A stretch of DNA of 11,576 nucleotides, taken from DAOTTI01 sp034437795. GTDB taxonomy: Bacteria; Chloroflexota; UBA11872; UBA12225. The stretch lies in assembly GCA_034437795.1 (NCBI GenBank), contig DAOTTI010000174.1:1-11576 (forward strand), written 5' to 3'. A program made the translations under genes and the position numbers. How positions within the stretch are numbered: position 1 is the first letter of the stretch; each line of letters begins with the position of its first letter. Below, in pieces: positions 6,464 to 11,576 of the stretch. The notes beneath the pieces were generated by a model. It saw only the letters and a list, made by a program, of their open reading frames with translations, was not told the origin of the DNA and searched no databases.

Positions 6464-7549
6464 CTACAGCGATCCAGGTGAGGATCTCGCCAGGGAGCCG
6501 GACGCGCTCGCCAGTGGCACTCGCTCCGCCCCTGCTTCCGCCGGCAGGTCGGGGGCGCCGGCCACCGGCACGTGTGCCAGCTCGGGAACGGTGAGCCTGA
6601 GCCCCAGGAAGGCGACTAGCCCGAGGAGCACGGAGAAGCCAAGTACCGCGCCCCGCGAGAGCAGCATGGCCGCCAGGGCGGATTCCGGCTCCACGCCCAG
6701 GTAGCCGAGCAGGAGGGTCCCGCTCCCCTCGGCCACGCCCAGCCCCTGGGGCAGCGGAGAGACGCCGCCGAGCAACTGGGTCATGGCGTAGACGCCGGTG
6801 GCGGGAATGACGCCCCAGTGACCGATCCCCAGGGCCAGGCCGGAGACGTACAGGGCCAGCGCACCGGCCAGGACGGTGGGCACCCCCATCAGCAGGCCGG
6901 CGGCGACCGGCCACGGCTGGAGCAGGTGCGCCAGCTGCCCCGCCACCTGCCCGCCCCACCCGCCGCTGAGCCAGCGCAGCAGGCGCCACGTGGACGTGAG
7001 CCGGCGCAGGGGCGGCGCGGCGAACATGCCCAGCGTCAGCAGCAGCGGGATGGTGACCGGCAGGACCATCGGCGCCAGCGATGGGTAGAGGGGCACGACC
7101 AGCGTGGCGAGCAGCGCCAGCGAGGCGAAGTCCACCGCCGCCTGCATCACCACTGTAGGCGCCACCAGGGCAAAGCGGCTGCCTGCGCCGAGCAGGTAGG
7201 CGCGCATCAACTCGCCGGCCGGCGTAAAGGTGAACCACTGCCCCGCCAGGTACGCGGCCATGGAGCGCGCCAGCGTCACGCGGATGCCGGCGACGTGCAG
7301 GTAGTAGTGCCAGCGCAGCGCCTTGAGCAGGTAATAGAGCAGGGCCAGGGAGAGGATGGGGACCAGGTAGGCAAGATCCAGGGCCATCAGGGCCCGCAGG
7401 CTCTCTTCCATCCGCAGCAGCCGGCTGCCGACCGCCAGGAGCGTGCCCACCAGCAGCAGGCCCAGCCCCAGCCGGAGCAGCGTGCGCCGCAGGCGCGAGG
7501 CGCGGGCGCGGATGGGGGGATGAGCAGGCAGCGGCGTGTTGGTCGACAT
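6464..7549 (-). CDS. LPG_synthase_TM / YbhN-type integral membrane protein
   Basis: 361-residue polytopic membrane protein of the lysylphosphatidylglycerol synthase transmembrane family (PF03706, also UPF0104). Members are flippase-like or lipid-associated membrane proteins, often of unknown function. Typical motifs are KALRWHYYLHVAGIRV (76-91), TPAGELMRAYLL (109-120) and GGVSPLPQGLGVAEG (261-275). Hydrophobic segments lie near 24-44, 58-78, 126-150, 152-178, 214-242, 250-285 and 292-318. No C-terminal aminoacyl-transferase domain is present, so it is not a full MprF. The last 40 residues are polar and end close to a repeat. The ATG lies 8 bases after the stop of the PAP2 gene with no good ribosome-binding site, indicating one operon and coupled translation. 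The partner phosphatase suggests a role in lipid-linked precursor or phospholipid handling; that is inference. Confidence 0.85.
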   Translation of the reverse strand: MSTNTPLPAHPPIRARASRLRRTLLRLGLGLLLVGTLLAVGSRLLRMEESLRALMALDLAYLVPILSLALLYYLLKALRWHYYLHVAGIRVTLARSMAAYLAGQWFTFTPAGELMRAYLLGAGSRFALVAPTVVMQAAVDFASLALLATLVVPLYPSLAPMVLPVTIPLLLTLGMFAAPPLRRLTSTWRLLRWLSGGWGGQVAGQLAHLLQPWPVAAGLLMGVPTVLAGALALYVSGLALGIGHWGVIPATGVYAMTQLLGGVSPLPQGLGVAEGSGTLLLGYLGVEPESALAAMLLSRGAVLGFSVLLGLVAFLGLRLTVPELAHVPVAGAPDLPAEAGAERVPLASASGSLARSSPGSL

Positions 7550-7557
7550 CCGATTTC

Positions 7558-9177
7558 TCAGGCGGCGCGAGACGGGACAGGGGCCACAGGGCGGGAGACA
7601 TCATCACCGCCCAGGGCGGCCGTAGCGCCGCGGATGGGGATGGCCTGGCGCACGGCGTACTGCCCGATGGCGGCCGCCAGCGTACCCAGCGTGTAGCTGG
7701 CCAGCGCATCCGTCAGCCAGGCCGCCCCGGCGTAGACCGCCGCGACGGCGGCGGCCAGGGCGATGGCCTGGCCCAGCAGCGCCGGCAGCCGCCCGAGGGG
7801 GAGCAAGAGCCCGGCCAGGGCAGCGACGACGAGCACATGGCGGTTGGGAAAGCTGGTGCCGGCCTGCCACGCCGCCCGCCATTCGGCGGGGACCGGCGCG
7901 CCGGCCACCTGGGCGAACGGCTGATCGCGCTGGAACCAGAGGCTGCCGGTGTACTGCAGCGCCAGGGCCAGGGCCAGCGTGGTGGCCAGCGAGAAGGCGG
8001 CCACGAGCACGGCCCGCCGGCGGGCCGCTCGTCGGACCAGGAGCGGCGGCGCTAGCGCGGCCAGGGCCAGCGCGCCGTACAGCAGCGCGGCCGGCCCCAG
8101 CGCGACGTATAACACCTGCGCGGCGGCGGGATCGAAGCGCACGGTGAGCAAGCTGTAGGCCGAGTAGTCGGCGTTTTGCAGCACGTTGTAGAGCTGCCCC
8201 GCTTCGCCCGTCACCAGAGCGAAGCCCAGCGCGTACAGCGCCAGGTGCGCCGCGGCGACGAAGGCGCCGATCCGCAGCAGGCGCGCCGGCAGGGGGTCAA
8301 GGTCCGGCCGGCCGGGGACACGCGTCGTGGCCACCCAGTCCCAGGCGGCCCGCACCGGCGGCAGGCGATAGCAGAGATACAGCACCCGCTGGACCAGGTC
8401 CAGCCCCAGCAGGGTGATGGCGCCGGCTCCCAGGCCGATCAGCGCCCCGCCCAGCACGTCCGAAGGGTAGTGGGCGCCGAGGTGTACGCGGCTGAAGGCC
8501 ATGACCAGGACGTAGGCCAGGGCGTAGGGCCAGCTAGCCCGCCAGAACCCGGCCAGCAGTAGGGAGAGAGCCGCCGTCTCCCGCAGGTGGCCGCTGGGGA
8601 AGCTGGGGAACTGCGCCCAGATCTGGCGCCAGTCCAGCCCCACCATCGCCGCCGGCGAGCCGTCACACGAGGCGGTGGGCCCCGTCGCGTCGCGGTGCGT
8701 GAGCAAGATGGGGCTGTTGCAGGCAGCGATCGGCGTCCGCGCATCGGCGAGGCTGTCGAACGGGCGCGCGCGGCTGCCGGCGTGCTGGGCCTCATGGGTG
8801 GCCGCCTGCCCCAGAGCCAGGGCCACGCCAATGGCGACGGCCGCGGCCGGCAGGGCCATCCGCCGGCGCCAGGCGCAATAGGCCAGCAGGACGAGGATCA
8901 CGGCCAGGTAGGCCGGCCCCGGGTCGTTCAGCAGTAGGAAGAGCAGATCGGTCAGCGGCCGGAGCGAGAGGCCGTTCAGGACGCGATAGAGCGCCTCGTC
9001 GGCCGCCAGCCAGGCGCCCGGCTGCACCGCCTCCTGCCCTGCCCGCCTGGCGAAGGCGAAGAGAGCGACATACAGGAGCCACAGGGCGCCGGCACGGGCG
9101 ACCAGCGCCAGGACGGGGCGCGCGGCGTCCAGGCGGGCCGCTCGACTGAGGGGCGGTGCGGCGATCGTCGGTTGCAT
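7558..9177 (-). CDS. Tandem PAP2 membrane phosphatase; second domain degenerate
   Basis: 539-residue polytopic membrane protein with two PAP2 (type 2 phosphatidic acid phosphatase, PF01569) units. Domain 1 keeps the active-site signatures: ARP at 137-139 (motif 1, with Gln replacing the usual Lys), FPSGH at 193-197 (motif 2) and SRVHLGAHYPSD at 229-240 (motif 3, R230, H236, D240). A loop of about 54 residues with two Cys separates motifs 1 and 2. Domain 2 has decayed counterparts: QRDQPF near 417-421, FPNRH at 443-447 and VYAGAAWLTDALA at 481-493, where the motif 3 His is Trp. Only domain 1 should be catalytic; the likely substrate is a lipid phosphate such as undecaprenyl diphosphate or phosphatidate. 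The frame is open to an ATG at 9408, but the first 77 codons look non-conserved; the ATG at 9177 directly precedes the recognisable protein and has AGGG nine bases upstream. It is the first gene of an operon with the YbhN-type gene. Confidence 0.85.
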   Translation of the reverse strand: MQPTIAAPPLSRAARLDAARPVLALVARAGALWLLYVALFAFARRAGQEAVQPGAWLAADEALYRVLNGLSLRPLTDLLFLLLNDPGPAYLAVILVLLAYCAWRRRMALPAAAVAIGVALALGQAATHEAQHAGSRARPFDSLADARTPIAACNSPILLTHRDATGPTASCDGSPAAMVGLDWRQIWAQFPSFPSGHLRETAALSLLLAGFWRASWPYALAYVLVMAFSRVHLGAHYPSDVLGGALIGLGAGAITLLGLDLVQRVLYLCYRLPPVRAAWDWVATTRVPGRPDLDPLPARLLRIGAFVAAAHLALYALGFALVTGEAGQLYNVLQNADYSAYSLLTVRFDPAAAQVLYVALGPAALLYGALALAALAPPLLVRRAARRRAVLVAAFSLATTLALALALQYTGSLWFQRDQPFAQVAGAPVPAEWRAAWQAGTSFPNRHVLVVAALAGLLLPLGRLPALLGQAIALAAAVAAVYAGAAWLTDALASYTLGTLAAAIGQYAVRQAIPIRGATAALGGDDVSRPVAPVPSRAA

Positions 9178-9434
9178 GGTGAATGCCCTGCGCCAGTTGA
9201 TCCGCGCCGTACGGTCGGCAGGCCCAAGCGACCGCTCACGCGGCATCGTGGATGACATCGCGCCACGTGTACTCCCAATGTACTGCATAGCGTAGCCCAC
9301 GAGCGCGGCCGTGTACGACTGATCTGGCTGATCTGTGGGCGCGCTGAGCGCCCTCTTCGCCGGAGAGGTGCCCCCGGCGCCGTGGCGGGTCACCCTCGGC
9401 GCGCTCATCGACCTGCTCCTGATCCAGTGCCGTG
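9178..9434. other. Upstream region of the PAP2 operon, no clear gene
   Basis: The hydrolase-type minus frame remains open here up to an ATG at 9408, with ATGs at 9288, 9258 and 9246, but none has a ribosome-binding site and the peptide resembles nothing. On the plus strand a short open frame begins near 9335 and reads through the following hairpin, also without a recognisable domain. GATCTGGCTGATCTG near 9320 is a small direct repeat. No convincing promoter was found. Confidence 0.35.
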
Positions 9435-9472
9435 TGGCTCGTCTTCTAGGGGGAAACCCAGAAGACGAGCCA
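9435..9472. repeat. Perfect 13-bp inverted repeat, strong hairpin
   Basis: TGGCTCGTCTTCT (9435-9447) and AGAAGACGAGCCA (9460-9472) are exact inverted copies around a 12-base loop. The loop can add three G-C pairs closed by a GAAA tetraloop. No T-run follows on either side. It could be a transcript-end structure, an IS terminal remnant or a protein-binding site. It lies in the gap between the lipoprotein gene and the PAP2 operon, both of which are on the minus strand. Confidence 0.65.
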
Positions 9473-9474
9473 GA

Positions 9475-9722
9475 TCATGCGTCACACAGCCGTAGCACCA
9501 CGCCAACCAGCCGCTCCCGCACGCGGAACGTGGCCATAGGCTGCTCTGGCACGACGTGGAACGTGATCGCGCCCGCGCGAAAGAGCGGTTGGGGAAGGGC
9601 GCCGCCCGTGAAGCGCCAGTGGGTCATCTGACACGCCCATCGCCATCCCGCCAGAAGCGCCAATGGCCAGGTCCAAGGTGCATGACCCACCAGCGGCGCA
9701 GGCGAGAACGGGCCAGCGACAT
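9475..9722 (-). other. Gap segment with a 9-bp inverted repeat and an unassigned open frame
   Basis: GTGGGTCAT (9619-9627) is inverted exactly at 9682-9690. A minus-strand frame from the ATG at 9690 to the TGA at 9475 would encode 71 residues rich in Trp, Pro and Arg (contains MTHWRFTGGALPQPL). The frame is in phase with, and open all the way from, the stop codon of the lipoprotein gene at 9784-9786. No family is recognised. It may be a relic of a mobile element or chance openness in GC-rich DNA. Confidence 0.3.
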
Positions 9723-9752
9723 CAGGACGGCCTATACCAGGACGGCCTATAC
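9723..9752. repeat. Perfect 15-bp tandem repeat, two units
   Basis: CAGGACGGCCTATAC is repeated exactly twice, 9723-9737 and 9738-9752, about 30 bases beyond the stop codon of the lipoprotein gene. The unit is too short and too few to be a CRISPR array, and no spacer separates the copies. Confidence 0.7.
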
Positions 9753-9783
9753 CCCACAGACCAAGAGGGCACAGGGGCCCAGG

Positions 9784-11178
9784 CTAACCGGACCTGAGCA
9801 GGGCCTCGATCTCCGGCCGGACCTCCGTCATCGCCTGCTGGGCCGTCTTCTGGCCATCGCGGATGAGGGCCCACTCGCGGTTCCAGATGCTGTTGATGTC
9901 CCGCCAGCGGACCGGCAGCGGCGCCAGCGGGCGCAGGCGCTTGTCCTGTGCCTCCAGGTACACGTCCTCCCGCTCCCACGAGGCCAGGTCCTTGCGGAAG
10001 GCCTCCAGGTCCTCCTTGCGAGTGGTCATCGGCACGTTGAACCCGGCGGAGAAGAGGATGCCCTGCGCCGCCGGCCCGACGTAATACTTGACGAACTCCC
10101 ACCCCTCGTCTGGGTTCTTGGCGCCGGTGACCACCCCGTAGCCGCTGGGGCCGGAGCGGGTGAACTTCCCCGCGGGGCCGCCCGGGTTATGCCACATGCC
10201 CAGCTCGAAGTCCTTGATGGTGCGGAAGAGCGGCCCCATGCCGCGGAAGCCATAGACCATCCCGATATTGCCCTGGACAAAGGTGCGCCAATCGCCCGAG
10301 GGATGCGTCCCCTTCAGCTTGACCCACATGTCAGCGTAGCTCTGGATCGCCTCGGCCGACTGCGGCAGGTGCAGGCGGCTCTCAGTAAGCTCCTTGTTCA
10401 GGATGTCTCCGCCGTTGCACCAGATGGGGACGTTGATGAAGGCGATGCCGGCCCTTCCATCGAAGCCGTAGGTCTGGCCGTCGCGTTCCTGCGTGAGCAG
10501 TCGCACTGCCTCCATCCAGCCGGTGCGCCAGTCCCACTGGCCAGCGCGGTCATACTCCTCCGGCAGCTTCACCCCCAGGCGCCGGAAGAGCGTCTTGTTG
10601 TAGTAGATGATGGACGGGCCGGAGTGGTAAGGCAGCTGGTAGAGCACGCCCTTGAACTTGTGGAACTCCAGCACCTTGGGGAACATCACCTTCAGATCGA
10701 CCGACTTGTCACGCCGGATGAACTCATCCAGGTTCCGATAGGCGCCGGGCGCCGCCACTGCCGGCAGGTCATTGGGATGGATATAGGCGGCGTCGGGCGG
10801 CGTGCCTCCCGCCACCGCGGTGAGCAGCTTGTCGGTGGTGAAGGCGATCTCGTTGATGTCGAGCGTGACGTGCGGGCGCGACTGCTCGAACGCCTTCCAG
10901 ACGCTGCGGTGCACCTCCTTGTCCACGTCCGTGACCCAGCCCCCCGCGGCGATCTGCACGGTCACGGGGGCCTTCCTCGCCGTCGCCGCCTGGTCGGTTG
11001 GTCGCCCCACGCCGCCCGGCGCGCAGGCGCTGAGGGCAGCGCTGGCGGCAGGGGCGCCGAGGGCGCCGAGCGCCAGGAAGCGCCGGCGGGTACGCCCGCC
11101 ACTTGCCGGCCGGTCTGGCCGGTGCTCTTGAGAGTGTCCATCTTGCCGGTAGCCACCGGCGTCTTCATTCGTCCTCAC
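9784..11178 (-). CDS. Sugar ABC transporter substrate-binding lipoprotein
   Basis: 464-residue extracellular solute-binding protein of the MalE/UgpB type (SBP_bac_1). The leader has a twin-arginine core RRRFLAL (31-37), a hydrophobic stretch and the lipobox LSAC with C52 as the lipidation site, so the mature protein is a membrane-anchored lipoprotein outside the cell. Typical blocks follow: PDAAYIHPNDLPAVAAPGAY (about 127-146), YNKTLFRRLGVKLPEEYD, the FVKYYVGP segment, and a C-terminal part ending QQAMTEVRPEIEALL. The start is GTG at 11178, supported by AGGAGGAGG six bases upstream; an ATG at 11168 is in another frame. Length is normal for the family. No permease or ATPase gene adjoins it in the window, although family members usually sit next to two permease genes. 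It probably binds an oligosaccharide, and the hydrolases in the window suggest a glycan; the ligand cannot be read from sequence. Confidence 0.9.
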   Translation of the reverse strand: MRTNEDAGGYRQDGHSQEHRPDRPASGGRTRRRFLALGALGAPAASAALSACAPGGVGRPTDQAATARKAPVTVQIAAGGWVTDVDKEVHRSVWKAFEQSRPHVTLDINEIAFTTDKLLTAVAGGTPPDAAYIHPNDLPAVAAPGAYRNLDEFIRRDKSVDLKVMFPKVLEFHKFKGVLYQLPYHSGPSIIYYNKTLFRRLGVKLPEEYDRAGQWDWRTGWMEAVRLLTQERDGQTYGFDGRAGIAFINVPIWCNGGDILNKELTESRLHLPQSAEAIQSYADMWVKLKGTHPSGDWRTFVQGNIGMVYGFRGMGPLFRTIKDFELGMWHNPGGPAGKFTRSGPSGYGVVTGAKNPDEGWEFVKYYVGPAAQGILFSAGFNVPMTTRKEDLEAFRKDLASWEREDVYLEAQDKRLRPLAPLPVRWRDINSIWNREWALIRDGQKTAQQAMTEVRPEIEALLRSG

Positions 11179-11201
11179 CTGGTTCCTCCTCCTGGAGACA
11201 C
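11175..11201 (-). CDS. Possible 8-residue leader peptide overlapping the lipoprotein start
   Basis: A mini-ORF GTG TCT CCA ... AGG TGA encodes MSPGGGTR (GTG read as Met). It has a textbook ribosome-binding site, AAGGAGG (11216-11210), eight bases upstream. Its TGA overlaps the lipoprotein GTG as GTGA, the classic stop/start overlap of coupled genes, and the lipoprotein's own AGGAGGAGG (11193-11185) lies inside it. It may be a translated leader; the purine-rich DNA could also produce it by chance. Confidence 0.3.
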   Translation of the reverse strand: MSPGGGTR

Positions 11202-11216
11202 AGCTCTTTCCTCCTT
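11185..11216 (-). promoter_or_regulatory. Two consecutive Shine-Dalgarno sites before the lipoprotein gene
   Basis: On the minus strand AAGGAGG (11216-11210) and AGGAGGAGG (11193-11185) both match the anti-Shine-Dalgarno sequence. The second, six bases from the GTG at 11178, fixes that GTG as the lipoprotein start. The first is correctly spaced only for the GTG at 11201, the mini-ORF start. Confidence 0.6.
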
Positions 11217-11231
11217 GCCGGCCCCCGCCTG

Positions 11232-11260
11232 ATTCTGCAGCACCACGCCCGCGGCCACAA
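11232..11260 (-). promoter_or_regulatory. Weak sigma70-like promoter candidate for the lipoprotein gene
   Basis: On the minus strand TTGTGG (11260-11255) and CAGAAT (11237-11232) are 17 bases apart, matching consensus at three and four of six positions. It would give an untranslated leader of about 50 bases including the mini-ORF. The match is weak. Confidence 0.25.
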
Positions 11261-11295
11261 CCCCCTGGCCCCCCCGCGCCGACGCGGGGACGCGG
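11261..11295. repeat. Dispersed GC-rich repeat carrying the 17-bp word of the hydrolase insert
   Basis: CCGACGCGGGGACGCGG at 11279-11295 is identical to 1800-1816 and to the complement of 1860-1876. The C-rich tract before it also resembles the C-rich flank at 1770-1799. It lies directly upstream of the possible lipoprotein promoter. Confidence 0.7.
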
Positions 11296-11370
11296 AGATG
11301 GACCTCACCCCCTTCGGCCGAGGCCGCGCCGTACCCCTGTCCCGCGCCGCCCCACCGTGTGGCTTGGCCC

Positions 11371-11401
11371 CGCCGCCCCCGCTCCGACACGGAGAGGGGA
11401 A
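11371..11401 (+). repeat. CCCTCTCCC-type dispersed repeat, diverged copy
   Basis: CGCCGCCCCCGCTCCG followed by ACACGGAGAGGGGA matches the core of the copy at 6398-6445 with a few changes, and keeps a CTCCG/CGGAG stem at 11382-11394. Confidence 0.45.
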
Positions 11402-11466
11402 ACGAAGGCCATGGCTTGGCGCCATCCGGAACGTTTGCGCGCATCCGAGTCTCGTGAGGACCGGTT

Positions 11467-11492
11467 GCGCGAATGTACCAGCAGCTACTTAA
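11467..11492 (+). repeat. Third copy of the arm of the 6147-6232 inverted repeat
   Basis: These 26 bases (core TACCAGC and GCTACTTA) match the reverse complement of the left arm near 6147-6172 at 22 of 26 positions. Only one arm is visible before the window ends. The copy shows that the word is a dispersed repeat and not a one-off hairpin. Confidence 0.6.
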
Positions 11493-11576
11493 CCCGGTGT
11501 GCGGGTAATGGAGAGGCCGGGCCCGCGGTGTGCCCACCATAGGGGAGTGCTGAGTTCTCCTGTGGAGGTGTTCCGT

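Larger units (their letters stand above)
11202..11576. other. Upstream region of the lipoprotein gene, no gene recognised
   Basis: About 375 bases to the window edge. It contains a weak promoter candidate, two GC-rich dispersed repeats and one copy of the 26-base arm repeat. Short open frames on both strands have no recognisable protein motif. Confidence 0.5.

Noticed and set aside
6243..7709. 488-codon minus-strand frame over the YbhN-type gene
   Set aside because: Different frame from the membrane protein with family motifs; composition is Ala/Arg/Gly-rich and shadow-like.
9335..9631. Transposase remnant on the plus strand
   Set aside because: The frame reads through a perfect hairpin and shows no DDE or other transposase motif; only the inverted repeats hint at mobility.
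9723..9752. Possible CRISPR-like repeats
   Set aside because: Only two 15-bp units directly abutting, with no spacers.
9556..11232. 558-codon plus-strand frame opposite the lipoprotein gene
   Set aside because: Antisense of a clear solute-binding protein with ribosome-binding site, Tat motif and lipobox.

Overview
The window is high-GC (about 70 %) bacterial DNA. It carries five complete protein genes, one gene cut by the left edge, and unusually many short dispersed repeats. No rRNA, tRNA, CRISPR array or intact transposase is visible. High GC, Tat-type exported proteins, a Tat/lipobox sugar-binding lipoprotein and recurrent GC-rich microrepeats would suit a Chloroflexota bacterium, perhaps Thermomicrobia-like. 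That placement is inference; no phylogenetic marker is present.

Layout. Positions 1-4058 (minus) hold a large GH106-like glycoside hydrolase, overlapped at its 3' end by the start of an unknown membrane-anchored protein that runs off the window. Positions 4059-4551 are a divergent control region. Positions 4552-6066 (plus) encode a Tat-exported sulfatase-superfamily hydrolase with Thr where the formylglycine Cys/Ser normally sits; its ribosome-binding site and start codon are tandemly duplicated upstream, giving a 10-codon mini-ORF. Positions 6067-6463 are a convergent gap packed with inverted repeats. Positions 6464-9177 (minus) are a two-gene operon: a polytopic protein with two PAP2 phosphatase domains (the second degenerate), then an LPG_synthase_TM (YbhN-type) protein. 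Positions 9178-9783 are non-coding or relic DNA with a perfect 13-bp hairpin and a 15-bp tandem repeat. Positions 9784-11178 (minus) encode an extracellular sugar-binding lipoprotein of an ABC importer with no permease genes nearby. Positions 11179-11576 are its upstream region, with a possible 8-residue leader peptide and three repeat copies.

How the genes may work together (inference): the binding lipoprotein, the exported sulfatase-like hydrolase and the cytoplasmic rhamnosidase-like hydrolase fit capture, trimming and breakdown of a decorated glycan. The PAP2 and YbhN-type pair concerns membrane lipids and is probably a separate unit.

The most distinctive signals are repeats. One 17-bp word occurs twice, in inverted orientation, inside the hydrolase reading frame and again upstream of the lipoprotein gene. 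A 23-26 bp word forms a large inverted repeat after the sulfatase gene and recurs near the right edge. Two genes are preceded by mini-ORFs placed to affect their translation.
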